A stretch of DNA of 64,000 bases from Anaerotruncus colihominis. Its GTDB lineage: Bacteria > Bacillota > Clostridia > Oscillospirales > Ruminococcaceae. The position numbers were made by a program, and so were the translations under genes. Below, one piece after another: positions 33,827-43,090 of this stretch (position 1 is the first letter of the stretch; every line of letters starts with the position of its first letter). The DNA is taken from contig NZ_VIQT01000003.1 in assembly GCF_010206195.1 (NCBI RefSeq), positions 62,001-126,000 on the forward strand, given 5' to 3'. The notes beneath the pieces are model-generated. The model made no database searches. It saw nothing but the letters and a program-made list of their open reading frames with translations, and was not told where the DNA came from.

Positions 33827-35107
33827 TCACCGCTTTTTCAGTACGGATACGAAAAATCCGTCGGTATCCTCGCCCGTATAGGTGCGCTGCTCCACAATGT
33901 CAAACGCGCCGTCCATCTCGTCCAAAAGCCGCCGCACAACCTGCTCGTTTTCCGCCGGCAGCAGCGTGCAGGTTGAATAGACGAGCGTCCCGCCGCTCTT
34001 TAAATAGTGTGTGGAAGTTTTTAGAATTTTATACTGGATTTCCGGCAGGCCCTCCACCGACTTTTTCGATTTATATTTAATTTCAGGCTTGCGGCGGATG
34101 ACTCCAAAGCCGGAGCACGGCACGTCGCACAGCACGCGGTCAAAGCTGCCAAGCGACGCGTCGTAAACGGCCGCGTCGCCCGCGGACGCCTGTATGATCG
34201 ACAGTCCCAGCTGTTTCGCGCCATTTTGTACCATGCGCGCGCGCTTTTCATGCAGATCCCGCGCGACCAGCACGCCGCGGTTTTGCATATGCTGGGCGAT
34301 CGTGAATGATTTTCCGCCCGGTGCGGCGCAGACATCCAGCACATGCTCGCCGGGCAGCGCGCCGAGCGCCGCCGCGCATAGCTGCGATGCACGGTCCTGC
34401 ACATGAAACAGCCCCTCGCCGAACGAAGCGAGCGCCTCCGGCTCAACACGCCCCTTTGCCAGCAGGCAGCCAGCGGGCGGCTCGGCGGGCAATGCGTCAA
34501 CCCCTTCCGCAGCCAAGCGTTCGGAAAGCTGCCGCGCGGACACGCGCAGCGTGTTCGCGCGCAGGTAGAGCGGCGGCCGCCCAAGCGAAGCGCGCAAAAC
34601 GCGCAGCGCGGCCGCCTCACCATAGGCGGATAGCCACGCTTCTACCAACCAAACCGGACAGGAATATTCCACACTGAGCCGCTCGGCCGCGCCGCCTTTC
34701 ACTGGCGGGACGGCCTTATCCGCGCGTAAAAATGCGCGCAAAACACCGTTTACAAATCCCGACGCCTTGGCGCAGCCGAGCGCACGCGTCAGGTTGACGC
34801 TTTCAGATACGGCCGCATAATCGTCCACACCGTCCATCCAGACAAGCTGACATACGCCGAGCCGCAGAGCCTGGAGCACCGGCTTCGACAGCGAAGCAAG
34901 TCCGCGCGCGCAGTATGCGGCGAGCACATGGTCGATTGTCAGGCGGCGTTCCAGCACTGTATAGAACAATGCGGCTGCAAACGCGCCCTCACGCGCGTCA
35001 AGGCCGTTTTTGGGGATCAGTGAATCGATTGTCAGATTTGAATAGGCGCCGGCAGCTTCCATACGCAGCAATGCCTGCGCCGCCGTATAGCGAGCGTCTT
35101 TTTTCAT
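33827..35107 (-). CDS. rsmB: 16S rRNA m5C967 methyltransferase
   Basis: A 426-residue enzyme with an N-terminal NusB-like domain (residues 1-140) and a C-terminal SAM methylase. Motifs are VLDVCAAPGGKSFTIAQHM, the catalytic cysteine in CDVPCSGFGVIRRKPEIKY, and LVYSTCTLLPAENE with the second cysteine. AAGGA precedes the ATG. It lies between the zinc metallopeptidase and rlmN in the house-keeping operon. Confidence 0.95.
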   Translation of the reverse strand: MKKDARYTAAQALLRMEAAGAYSNLTIDSLIPKNGLDAREGAFAAALFYTVLERRLTIDHVLAAYCARGLASLSKPVLQALRLGVCQLVWMDGVDDYAAVSESVNLTRALGCAKASGFVNGVLRAFLRADKAVPPVKGGAAERLSVEYSCPVWLVEAWLSAYGEAAALRVLRASLGRPPLYLRANTLRVSARQLSERLAAEGVDALPAEPPAGCLLAKGRVEPEALASFGEGLFHVQDRASQLCAAALGALPGEHVLDVCAAPGGKSFTIAQHMQNRGVLVARDLHEKRARMVQNGAKQLGLSIIQASAGDAAVYDASLGSFDRVLCDVPCSGFGVIRRKPEIKYKSKKSVEGLPEIQYKILKTSTHYLKSGGTLVYSTCTLLPAENEQVVRRLLDEMDGAFDIVEQRTYTGEDTDGFFVSVLKKR

Positions 35108-35183
35108 GCAGTCATCCTTTTATACAGTCTTCCATCGATGTTTTTTCTCGCGGGCGGGCCATCTGACTTCTCCTTCACGCAGC

Positions 35184-35335
35184 GCCCGCCCCGCTGTTCG
35201 CGGTGCAGCCTGTTTTTGCTCGGTATCTGCCCCGCTGTTCGCGGCGCAGCCTGTTTTTACGCAACGCCCGCCCCACTATTCGCGGCGCAGCCGGCTAAAG
35301 TTTTTTGCCAAGCTTTTTTTCAAAAAAGCGGGAAC
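35184..35335. repeat. Composite intergenic repeat, copy 1
   Basis: Three copies of a core like GCCCCGCTGTTCGCGGCGCA (at about 35188, 35229 and 35270), two of them followed by GCCTGTTTTT, then GCTAAAGTTTTTTGCCAAGC and a TTTTTTT/AAAAAA hairpin. The unit ends exactly at the stop codon of the metallopeptidase gene. The same pieces recur in opposite orientation at 54866-55065, after another gene. The T-rich hairpin would act as that gene's terminator. Confidence 0.85.
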
Positions 35336-36024
35336 TAATCGCGGCGGCGGTTGCCAAACAGGAGCACAAGCCTTAAAAGCTGCGCGAGCGCCACAATCAG
35401 CGCCGCCACATACGTCAGGGCGGCGGCCCGCAGCACGGCCCGCGCGCCGCCAAGCTCATTGGGCGCAAGATATCCCGTATTTTCCAGCGTCGCAAGCGCG
35501 CGCGATGAAGCGTTGAATTCGACCGGCAGCGTAATCAGTTGAAACACGGCCGCCAGTGAAAACAGCAAAAGCCCCAGATTGATCAGTACCCCGGATGTAA
35601 ACAAGCCAATGAGAATCAGAGGAATGGACAGCTTGGAACCGATATTTGTAATCGGGATGATCGCATTCCGCAGCATCAGCGGCGAATAATGGCGCGCATG
35701 CTGGACCGCATGGCCGCATTCATGGGCGGCTACCCCAAGCGACGCGATTGAATCGCCCGCATAAACGCTGTCGGACAGGCGCACCACCTGCGCGCCCGGG
35801 TCGTAATGGTCTGTCAGTTTGCCGCCGATATGCTCTACCCGGACATTTTGCAGCCCGTTATCATCCAAAATACGGCGCGCGGCCTGCGCGCCGGTCATCC
35901 CGCGCATATTCCGCACGCGCGAATAGCGGCTGAACGCCGACGAGACGGACATCTGCGCCCACCCCGCAAACAGCAACGCCGGGATCACCAGTATCAAATA
36001 ATAGCGGTCGAACGGTATAAACAT
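35335..36024 (-). CDS. Membrane zinc metallopeptidase (YugP-like)
   Basis: A 229-residue membrane protein. It has an N-terminal hydrophobic segment (YYLILVIPALLFAGW), then the zinc motif HECGH (His101, Glu102, His105) within SIASLGVAAHECGHAVQHA, and three further membrane spans. AGGGAGG precedes the ATG. Family members are often placed between fmt and rsmB in Clostridia. Substrate and role are not established. Confidence 0.9.
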   Translation of the reverse strand: MFIPFDRYYLILVIPALLFAGWAQMSVSSAFSRYSRVRNMRGMTGAQAARRILDDNGLQNVRVEHIGGKLTDHYDPGAQVVRLSDSVYAGDSIASLGVAAHECGHAVQHARHYSPLMLRNAIIPITNIGSKLSIPLILIGLFTSGVLINLGLLLFSLAAVFQLITLPVEFNASSRALATLENTGYLAPNELGGARAVLRAAALTYVAALIVALAQLLRLVLLFGNRRRD

Positions 36025-36048
36025 CTTTCAAGCCTCCCTTGATCGCCG

Positions 36049-36969
36049 TCAGCCAAGCGTCTTGCCGGCGGCATCCGGATGACCGCGCAGATAATCGGCG
36101 GCGGCCATCCGTTTTTTCCCCGCCTCCTGGATTTCCAAAAGCTCGACGGCCCCCTGCCCGCAGGCAACCACAAAACCGCCGCTTTTGGTCAGCGTGCCGG
36201 GCGCGCCCGCGCCGTTGGGCACAAGCCGCGAGCGGTAGATTTTGAGCGAACGCCCGTCAAGCGACGTATGCGCGACAGGCCACGGATTCATGCCGCGGAT
36301 CAGGTTGTGGACTTCGGCCGCCGGCTTCGTCCAATCGATGCGCGCCAGTTCCTTAGTCAGCATCGGCGCATGAGTTGCCAGCGCGTCGTCCTGCGGGACG
36401 CGCGGCGCGCACCCCTCGCCGATCAAACGCACCGTCTCCGACAATGCCTGCGCTCCAAGCTCCGCCAGCCGCTCATACAGCGCGCCTGTGGTTTCATCCG
36501 GTCCGAGCGGCGTCTCGCGCGTCAGAATCATATCGCCCGTGTCAAGCCCCTCGGCCATATACATCGTTGTGACGCCTGCCGTCCGGTCGCCGTTTAAAAC
36601 GCTCCATTGAATCGGCGCGGCGCCCCTGTATTTTGGCAGCAGCGACCCATGCACGTTGACGCAGCCAAGCGGCGGCAGGTTTAAAATATCGGGCGGCAGA
36701 ATTTTTCCATACGCGACCACAACGATCAGCTCGGGCGAAAGCTCCTTTAAAATTGCAAGCGCCTGGCCATCGCGCATCTTTGCCGGCTGGTAAACCGGCA
36801 GCCCGTTTTCAAGCGCGCAAACCTTGACCGGCGGCGGCATGAGCTTGTAACCGCGCCCCTGCGGTTTATCCGGCTGTGTAAAAACGCCCGCGACCGCGTG
36901 CCCGTCGCTAATGAGGCGCGAAAGGCACGGCACGGCAAATTCGGGCGTCCCCATAAATACAATGCGCAT
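36049..36969 (-). CDS. fmt: Methionyl-tRNA formyltransferase
   Basis: A 306-residue enzyme that formylates initiator Met-tRNA using 10-formyl-tetrahydrofolate. It begins MRIVFMGTPEFAVPCL. The folate and catalytic motif NVHGSLLPKYRGAAPIQW is complete and followed by GVTTMYMAEGLDTGDMI. The C-terminal tRNA-binding domain begins near IRGMNPWPVAHTSL. GGGAGG precedes the ATG, and def lies 18 bases upstream. Confidence 0.97.
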   Translation of the reverse strand: MRIVFMGTPEFAVPCLSRLISDGHAVAGVFTQPDKPQGRGYKLMPPPVKVCALENGLPVYQPAKMRDGQALAILKELSPELIVVVAYGKILPPDILNLPPLGCVNVHGSLLPKYRGAAPIQWSVLNGDRTAGVTTMYMAEGLDTGDMILTRETPLGPDETTGALYERLAELGAQALSETVRLIGEGCAPRVPQDDALATHAPMLTKELARIDWTKPAAEVHNLIRGMNPWPVAHTSLDGRSLKIYRSRLVPNGAGAPGTLTKSGGFVVACGQGAVELLEIQEAGKKRMAAADYLRGHPDAAGKTLG

Positions 36970-36987
36970 CCACGTTTCCTCCCTGAG

Positions 36988-37455
36988 CTATTCCTCGCCG
37001 ATCTCCTCCGGATCGAGCATGCGTTCAACCTTATCAATGAACAAAATACCGTCGAGATGATCGACCTCATGACAGACAGCTACGGCAAAATAACCCTCGG
37101 CCTCCAGTTCAAAGGGTTTGCCATAACGATCCTGCGCCTTGATCCGAAGCTGCGCGGGACGGTGCACAAGCCCATATTGGCCGGGAATGGAAAGACAGCC
37201 CTCGCCGCCGCACTGATCGCCCGACTGTTCAACAATCACGGGATTGACAAACTCGTGCTTGCCCTCGCCCACGTCGATGACGACGGCGCGGCGCAGAACG
37301 CCCACCTGCGGCGCGGCGATGCCCACGCCTCCGTCTTTCATCGTCTCATACATATCGTCCAATAGCGTCCAAAGGCGCTCGTTAAAATCGGTGACAGGCC
37401 GGCTTTTTTTGCGCAGGCGCTCGTCGCCCTCCTTGAGAATGTTGCGTAACGCCAT
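36988..37455 (-). CDS. def: Peptide deformylase
   Basis: A 155-residue metalloenzyme removing the formyl group from new proteins. All three motifs are present: GVGIAAPQVG, EGCLSIPG (metal-binding Cys) and CHEVDHLDGILF (two His and the catalytic Glu). AAGGAGG lies before the ATG. It pairs with fmt as usual. Confidence 0.97.
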   Translation of the reverse strand: MALRNILKEGDERLRKKSRPVTDFNERLWTLLDDMYETMKDGGVGIAAPQVGVLRRAVVIDVGEGKHEFVNPVIVEQSGDQCGGEGCLSIPGQYGLVHRPAQLRIKAQDRYGKPFELEAEGYFAVAVCHEVDHLDGILFIDKVERMLDPEEIGEE

Positions 37456-37487
37456 GAAAAATCCTCCTTCATATTATTTGCCCTGGG

Positions 37488-37520
37488 GCCTATCCAAATT
37501 CTCAAAGTATATGGATAGGT
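37488..37520. repeat. Small inverted repeat between priA and def
   Basis: CCTATCCA and TGGATAGG are separated by about 15 bases in the 67-bp gap between the two genes. It resembles the AACCTG-type ends of the 79-bp element only loosely. There is no T-run, so it is unlikely to terminate transcription. Confidence 0.4.
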
Positions 37521-37522
37521 TC

Positions 37523-39973
37523 TTACAGCGCGCTTTCAAACCGCGGATCGATCGAAAGCGCGACAGAATGATGTTCCCGCACAGCAAGATACTTCTGTAC
37601 AGCCCGCCAGAGCAGCTCGCGCGTACGTGCATTCCAGCGGCATTTGACCGCCATACGCCAGCGGTACCTCCCGGCGATCTTTAAAATCTGGCTTTCGCAC
37701 GGGCCGAGCACGCGCAGCGGCAAATCGGTATATTCATTCTGCGCGAGCGTTGTCAATTCCTGCAAAAAGCAACGCGCAGCAGCGCGCGTCTCGTCGCCCC
37801 GCAGTCCCGAAAAGCCGATGCCCGCCATATCGCAGAACGGCGGATACAGATGCAGGCGGCGGCTTTCGATCTCCTCCTCATAAAACGAATCGTAATCCTG
37901 CGCAGCGGCAAGCGCAATCACAGGATTTTCCGGCGTGAAGGTCTGGATAAACGCGCGGCCCGCCTTTTGCGCACGGCCGCTGCGGCCGACCACCTGTGTA
38001 AACAACGAAAATGCCCGCTCAAAGCTGCGGTAATCCTGCGCGTACAGAGCCGAATCAGCCGACAGCACGCCGACCAGCGTCACATTTGGAAAGTCAAGCC
38101 CTTTTGCGACCATCTGCGTCCCGATTATTATATCATATTTTCCGGCTGAAAAGTCGGCAAAATGCTTTTCATGCGAAAATCTTGCCATAGTCGTATCCAT
38201 ATCCATGCGCAACACGCGCGCGTCCGGGAACAGCTCGCTCAATTCCTGCTCCACCTTCTGCGTGCCCGCGCCCGAAAAGCGCCGGAACCGGCTGCCACAC
38301 GATGGGCAGACCGCATCGGCGCGCGCTGTATAGCCGCAGTAATGGCACATCAAATGGCCATTGGCGCTGTGATACGTCAGCGCGACAGAGCAGTTCGGGC
38401 ATTCCGCCACGGTCTGGCAGACGGCGCACTTGACAAGCGTGTTATAACCACGCCGGTTGAGCAGCAGGATGCTCTGCTCGCCGCGCGCAAGATTTTCCCC
38501 AAGCTCGCCGATGAGCTGCGGGGAAATCGACGCGCTGTGCGCGTCCGGCTCCTGAAGGTTCATATCCACGACCGTCACGTCCGGCAGGCGCGCCGCGCCG
38601 TAGCGCGCGCGCAGCGTCAACAGCGTATAGTCGCCGCGCCTGGCGCGCCAGAAGCTTTCCGTACACGGCGTGGCCGATGCGAGCAGCAGCAGGCACTTAT
38701 GCCACGCGGCGCGCCGGCGCGCCACATCGCGCGCATGATAGCGCGGCGACTGCTCCGATTTATATGTCGATTCCTGTTCCTCGTCCATCACAATCAACCC
38801 GAGATCGCGCACCGGCGCGAACACGGCGCTGCGCGTGCCGACAACAATCTGCGCGCCGCCGTCCCGGATGCGTTTCCATTCGTCGAGGCGTTCCGTCATG
38901 GAAAGGCCGCTGTGCAGCACCGCAACACGGCTGCCGAAATGCCGCCGGAAACGCTCAACCGTCTGCGGCGTCAGCGAAATTTCCGGCACCATCACGATCA
39001 CGCCGCGCCCGCGCGCAAGCACGTGGCGGATGGCGCGCAAAAAAACCTCCGTCTTTCCGGAACCGGTCACACCGTAGAGCAGCGCCGTCTGCGGTTTTCC
39101 GCTGTCAGCCAGGCCGCAGAGCGTATCGCAGGCCGCCCGCTGCTCCTCCGACAGCTCGATTTCAGCGGCCGTATCGCGCGCCGGCCCGGCGGCGTATGGG
39201 CTGCGGTAAACCTCGCGCGTGTAATACTGCACGACGCCCGCCGCCTCCAACCGGTCGACGACCGATTTCCCGGCCGCGGCGAAGTAACAGACCTCTTTCA
39301 GCGACGCCTGCCCGGCCAAAAGCAGCAGCTCGACGACCGCTTTCTGTTTGGCGGTGATCTTTACCTCCACATCGGAAAGCGTTTCGATCCCGTCGGCCAG
39401 GCGCACCATCACCAGCTTGCCGTCCAGCACGCGCTGGCGCACAAGCTGCGACTTGATCAAAAGCCCCTCCCCACACAGATCGCGCAGCACAGGCGCGTCT
39501 GGCGCAAGCGCCAGCGCCGCGCAGAGCGTCTCCTCACGCACCGGCCGGCCGCGCCCTTTCAGATATTCAAACACGCGCCGCCAGTCGCCATGCGCGCCAC
39601 CTGGCAGCGCCGCGCCGTGCGGCAGCAGGTATTGATATTGCAGCCGAACGCCCGCGCCCGGCGGCAGCAGCGCACGCACCGCGTCAAAATAGGTGCAGAA
39701 CGTCGTTTCATGCAGCCAGCGCGCCAGCGCGAGCATCTCCGCGTCGAGCAGCGGCTTTTCGTCGACAAGCGATGCGAGCGTTTTTGCCCGCTGCGGCGCC
39801 GGCTCGTCGGCCATCTCCATCACAATGCCGAAGCGCGTGCGGTTTCCGGCGCCGAACGGAGCCGTCACGCGGCAGCCGGGGCGCGCGTCCATACCGTCCG
39901 GAATCAGATATGTATAAATTTTATCAAACGACAGCGCAGCGTTTTCAACCGCTACACGCGCTACACGCGCCAT
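37523..39973 (-). CDS. priA: Primosomal protein N' (replication restart helicase)
   Basis: An 816-residue helicase that reloads the replisome at stalled forks. After an N-terminal DNA-binding domain come Walker A GVTGSGKTEVFLR, DEEQ-type box MDEEQE, SATPC, a zinc-binding region with eight cysteines (CAVCQTVAECPNCS through CPSCGS), and ATK-like GTQMVAKGLDFPNVTLVGV. It is longer than the common 730-800 residues, but no domain is missing. Confidence 0.96.
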   Translation of the reverse strand: MARVARVAVENAALSFDKIYTYLIPDGMDARPGCRVTAPFGAGNRTRFGIVMEMADEPAPQRAKTLASLVDEKPLLDAEMLALARWLHETTFCTYFDAVRALLPPGAGVRLQYQYLLPHGAALPGGAHGDWRRVFEYLKGRGRPVREETLCAALALAPDAPVLRDLCGEGLLIKSQLVRQRVLDGKLVMVRLADGIETLSDVEVKITAKQKAVVELLLLAGQASLKEVCYFAAAGKSVVDRLEAAGVVQYYTREVYRSPYAAGPARDTAAEIELSEEQRAACDTLCGLADSGKPQTALLYGVTGSGKTEVFLRAIRHVLARGRGVIVMVPEISLTPQTVERFRRHFGSRVAVLHSGLSMTERLDEWKRIRDGGAQIVVGTRSAVFAPVRDLGLIVMDEEQESTYKSEQSPRYHARDVARRRAAWHKCLLLLASATPCTESFWRARRGDYTLLTLRARYGAARLPDVTVVDMNLQEPDAHSASISPQLIGELGENLARGEQSILLLNRRGYNTLVKCAVCQTVAECPNCSVALTYHSANGHLMCHYCGYTARADAVCPSCGSRFRRFSGAGTQKVEQELSELFPDARVLRMDMDTTMARFSHEKHFADFSAGKYDIIIGTQMVAKGLDFPNVTLVGVLSADSALYAQDYRSFERAFSLFTQVVGRSGRAQKAGRAFIQTFTPENPVIALAAAQDYDSFYEEEIESRRLHLYPPFCDMAGIGFSGLRGDETRAAARCFLQELTTLAQNEYTDLPLRVLGPCESQILKIAGRYRWRMAVKCRWNARTRELLWRAVQKYLAVREHHSVALSIDPRFESAL

Positions 39974-40006
39974 CCAAAACGCCCTCCTTGCAACGCAAAC
40001 CGCCTG

Positions 40007-40636
40007 TTAAAAAGCATCCAGCTTTTTTTGCAGCGCGTCAATAAACTGCCCGAGATGCACGCCGTCGACAAGCGCGTGATGCGCCTGCACGGAAAACGGC
40101 AGTAGCAGGCGTTCCCCAAGCCAAAACCAGCGCCCCCACGAGATCCTGGGGATTGCGTCGTCCCGATCCAGGTTTTCGGCGTGCGTCAGCCCGGTAAAGC
40201 AGAGCCATGGAATCGCCGAGAGGTACAGGCAGTCGTCACGCGCCTCCTCGTCGGGCAGGAAAAACCGCCCCCCCTGCCGCGCGATCGCCTCGCCGGTACG
40301 CTGTAAAAACACATCGAGCACGCCGCACAGCGGCACGCTGACATATTTATGCAGCGCACCGCCGGCGCGCGGCTCGGTAAACGAGGGGTGCAGCTCATCG
40401 TACAGAACAACCTGATCGCCCTTGATACGCATACGCAGCTCCGGAACCTCGTTGGCCGCGTGCGTCACAAAAAAGCCGAACGTATGGCTGAATGAAATCC
40501 CCCGTTTTTTGACGCGCGTGTGAAAATGCGTTACGTCAAGCTGGACGCATACGCTGTACTGCGGGCGGTCGAGCGAGCGGTAAAATTCGAACTGCTCCTT
40601 GCGCGGCCAGCAGGCCGGATCGATGTACGCCGTCAT
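40007..40636 (-). CDS. Chloramphenicol acetyltransferase-like (CATRA/CAT fold) protein
   Basis: A 209-residue CAT-fold acyltransferase. The active-site motif HHALVDG is at residues 186-192, with FYRSLDRPQYSVCVQLDVTHF near the start as in CAT enzymes. Key CAT residues outside the motif cannot be judged by eye. It overlaps coaBC by ATGA and precedes priA by 33 bases, an unusual insertion in this conserved operon. Drug resistance should not be assumed: many CAT-like proteins have other substrates. Confidence 0.85.
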   Translation of the reverse strand: MTAYIDPACWPRKEQFEFYRSLDRPQYSVCVQLDVTHFHTRVKKRGISFSHTFGFFVTHAANEVPELRMRIKGDQVVLYDELHPSFTEPRAGGALHKYVSVPLCGVLDVFLQRTGEAIARQGGRFFLPDEEARDDCLYLSAIPWLCFTGLTHAENLDRDDAIPRISWGRWFWLGERLLLPFSVQAHHALVDGVHLGQFIDALQKKLDAF

Positions 40637-41835
40637 GTCCGTTCCCTCCGCATTGCCAGCAGCCGGTCTAGGAGTTTGTCGGCAAGCGCGTCCTTGCCCA
40701 TCAGCGGCAATTTCTCGGCGCCCTCCTTTGTCAGCAGCGTGACGGCGTTTGTCGGCACCGCAAAGCCCGCGCCCGGTTCATTCAGATTGTTTGCTACGAT
40801 CATATCGACATGTTTCTTTTCCAGCTTCTCCTGCGAATGCGCGACAAGGTCGCGCGTCTCCATCGAAAACCCGCAGAGCACCTGCTCTGGCGCGCGCGTC
40901 TGTCCAAGATACGCCAGGATATCGCGCGTGCGTTCCAATTCCAGCGTCATCCCCTCGGACGCGCCCTTTTTGATCTTGTCGGCCGCGGCGGTTTTGGGCC
41001 TGAAATCAGCGACAGCCGCGCATTTGACGATGATATCCTGCGCAGAGGCGCGCGACGCGACCGCCTCGAACATCTCCTGCGCCGATTCGACCGGTACAGC
41101 TTCGACGCCCTGCGGAACAGCGAGCGCCACCGGCCCGGTCACGAGCGTGACGGCCGCCCCGCGGCGGCTGGCGGCGGCGGCCACCTCGTAGCCCATGCGC
41201 CCAGTGGAACGATTGCTCAAAAAACGCACCGGATCGACTGCCTCGCGCGTCGGACCTGCTGTAACCAGCACGCGCAGCCCGGCCAAATCCTGCGGCGCCA
41301 GCGCACGGCGTACCGCCTCGAACAGCACCGCTGGCGCGGGCAGGCGCCCGCGCCCTGTGTCGCCGCAGGCGAGCGGGCCGCTGTCTGGTTCGAGCACCGT
41401 CACGCCGAAGCGGCGCAGCGTCTCCAGATTGCGCTGCGTGGCGGGGTTGTCGTACATCCCGGTGTTCATCGCCGGCGCAACCAGCTTGGGACAGCGCGCC
41501 GCAAGCAGTGTCGTTGTGAGCATATCGTCGGCAATCCCGGCCGCCATTTTCGCAATCACATTCGCCGTGGCGGGCGCGACGATAAATACATCCGCTTTTT
41601 TCGCCAGCGACACGTGTTCGACATTGTACTCAAAATTGCGGTCAAACGTATCGATCGCAACGCGGTTGTTGACGAGCGTCTCAAAGGTCAGCGGCGTCAC
41701 AAACTGCGCAGCATTCCTTGTCATAATGACGTGCACATCGGCCGCCGTCTTGCCAAGATCGCTGGCAAGCTGCGCGGCTTTATAGGCGGCGATGCCTCCG
41801 CTTACGCCCAAAACGATCGTTTTGCCTTCAAACAT
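40633..41835 (-). CDS. coaBC: Bifunctional phosphopantothenoylcysteine decarboxylase/synthase
   Basis: A 400-residue coenzyme A biosynthesis enzyme. The N-terminal flavoprotein domain (CoaC, residues 1-185) has HVSLAKKADVFIVAPATANVIAKMA and PAMNTGMYDNPATQRN. The C-terminal CoaB domain begins VLVTAGPTREAVDPVRFLSN, with RSTGRMGYEVA and the lysine-rich KIKKG motif. GGGAGG precedes the ATG. An intrinsic terminator separates it from rpoZ. Confidence 0.96.
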   Translation of the reverse strand: MFEGKTIVLGVSGGIAAYKAAQLASDLGKTAADVHVIMTRNAAQFVTPLTFETLVNNRVAIDTFDRNFEYNVEHVSLAKKADVFIVAPATANVIAKMAAGIADDMLTTTLLAARCPKLVAPAMNTGMYDNPATQRNLETLRRFGVTVLEPDSGPLACGDTGRGRLPAPAVLFEAVRRALAPQDLAGLRVLVTAGPTREAVDPVRFLSNRSTGRMGYEVAAAASRRGAAVTLVTGPVALAVPQGVEAVPVESAQEMFEAVASRASAQDIIVKCAAVADFRPKTAAADKIKKGASEGMTLELERTRDILAYLGQTRAPEQVLCGFSMETRDLVAHSQEKLEKKHVDMIVANNLNEPGAGFAVPTNAVTLLTKEGAEKLPLMGKDALADKLLDRLLAMRRERT

Positions 41836-41886
41836 GGTTATCCTCCCACCGCCCGGCTGTGCCGCCGGGCCTGTTAAAACAAAAAA

Positions 41887-41905
41887 GCCCTGTACACGAC
41901 AGGGC
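41887..41905 (-). terminator. Intrinsic terminator between rpoZ and coaBC
   Basis: Stem GCCCTGT/ACAGGGC with a five-base loop; on the minus strand it is followed by TTTTTTGTTTT. It lies 11 bases after rpoZ and 50 bases before coaBC, so it should reduce readthrough into the downstream part of the operon. Confidence 0.8.
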
Positions 41906-41916
41906 CTCTGTATCCG

Positions 41917-42129
41917 TTATTCCGAAATTTGAGAAACATGGCCCACCCTGATCTTGCCGCCGGCAAATTCCTCGACAGCCTTCTGGACCGGCTTTTCCTC
42001 ATTCAGAGAGTGTTCCTCCTCCTGCTCCTGCGCGATCTCACGCGCACGCTTTGCAACCGCGACGACAAACGAATAATAATTGTCGCCCGGCTTGATAATT
42101 GAATTGATGGAGGGTCTAAGCATACTCAT
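41917..42129 (-). CDS. rpoZ: RNA polymerase omega subunit
   Basis: About 70 residues, with the conserved core [29 protein letters not shown] and an acidic tail. Omega helps assemble the beta-prime subunit. The ATG overlaps the gmk stop; a second ATG two codons later may be the true start. It sits downstream of gmk, the standard order. Confidence 0.93.
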   Translation of the reverse strand: MSMLRPSINSIIKPGDNYYSFVVAVAKRAREIAQEQEEEHSLNEEKPVQKAVEEFAGGKIRVGHVSQISE

Positions 42130-42745
42130 GAAATTCACACACCTTATCAATCATAGTTCGCATATAGTTCGTCCGGCATTTCGAAGCGCGGATAATCGCA
42201 TCCAGCTTGGCGCGCGCCTTTTCCGCGTCGTCGTTGACAATTACATAATCATACTGAGCCGCATGGGAAAGCTCCAGCCGGGCGGCGGCCAGCCGCCGCT
42301 CGACCACCTCTGCCGTCTCCGTATTGCGCCCAGTCAGGCGCTCCCGCAACGTTTCATACGACGGCGGCAGGACAAAAATGAATACAGCCTCCGGAAATGT
42401 CCGGCGGACCTTCATCGCCCCCTGCACCTCGATCTCCAAGAGGACATTGCGGCCCGCGGCGATCTGTGTCTCGACAGCAGCTCTCGGCGTGCCGTAGCAA
42501 TTTCCGCTATATTCGGCATACTCGAGCAGTCCGCCGCCGGCAGCCAGCTCGTCAAACCGCTCGCGCGTTATAAACGAATAGTCAATCCCGTCGCGTTCAC
42601 CGGGGCGCGGCGCGCGCGTCGTCACGGAGACGGAGAGCACGGTCTCCGGATGCGCCGCCAGATACGGCGCAAGAATCGTTCCCTTGCCAACGCCCGACGG
42701 GCCGGAATAAACAATCAAGAGCCCCGGCTGTATGGTTTCACTCAT
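42116..42745 (-). CDS. gmk: Guanylate kinase
   Basis: A 209-residue enzyme converting GMP to GDP. The P-loop GPSGVGKGT lies near residue 16, followed by [21 protein letters not shown], the GMP-binding site. The chosen ATG is the second of two close ones: GAGG is nine bases before it, and it overlaps the remA stop. Confidence 0.95.
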   Translation of the reverse strand: MSETIQPGLLIVYSGPSGVGKGTILAPYLAAHPETVLSVSVTTRAPRPGERDGIDYSFITRERFDELAAGGGLLEYAEYSGNCYGTPRAAVETQIAAGRNVLLEIEVQGAMKVRRTFPEAVFIFVLPPSYETLRERLTGRNTETAEVVERRLAAARLELSHAAQYDYVIVNDDAEKARAKLDAIIRASKCRTNYMRTMIDKVCEFHEYA

Positions 42746-42998
42746 CGTCATCAACCTCGTCGTCCTCGTCGACCAAACGGTTCGCAACCGTCTCCGGCTG
42801 TACCGCGGACAGGATCACATGATCCGAATCCGTGATGATAACCGCACGGGTCCTACGTCCATAGGTCGCGTCAACCAGCGTCCCACGGTCGCGCGCGTCC
42901 TGAATAATCCGCTTGATCGGCGCCGATTCCGGGCTGACGATCGCCACCAAACGGTTTGCACACACCATATTGCCAAATCCGATGTTGATCAGTTTCAT
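42738..42998 (-). CDS. remA: Extracellular matrix regulator RemA family protein
   Basis: An 86-residue DNA-binding protein (DUF370). The family signature is clear: [30 protein letters not shown] and [23 protein letters not shown]. In Bacillus RemA activates matrix and osmoprotection genes. An acidic C-terminal tail ([10 protein letters not shown]) follows. It lies between yicC and gmk, the conserved place. Confidence 0.95.
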   Translation of the reverse strand: MKLINIGFGNMVCANRLVAIVSPESAPIKRIIQDARDRGTLVDATYGRRTRAVIITDSDHVILSAVQPETVANRLVDEDDEVDDDE

Positions 42999-43090
42999 AC
43001 AAATGCTCCCCTCCGCCGTTCCGCACCGGGATACTCAAAATGTCTGGCGCAGCGGTCCGGTTTTTTGTCTGCTAATAGATCGCGGCTGCG

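Noticed and set aside
38162-40105. A 647-codon open frame on the plus strand opposite priA
   Set aside because: It is a shadow of priA, created by GC-rich codons; its protein is Arg/His-rich with no motif, while priA has a full helicase and zinc region.
40007-40636. An acquired chloramphenicol resistance gene
   Set aside because: There is no mobile element nearby, the gene is coupled to coaBC, and the CAT fold alone does not show resistance.
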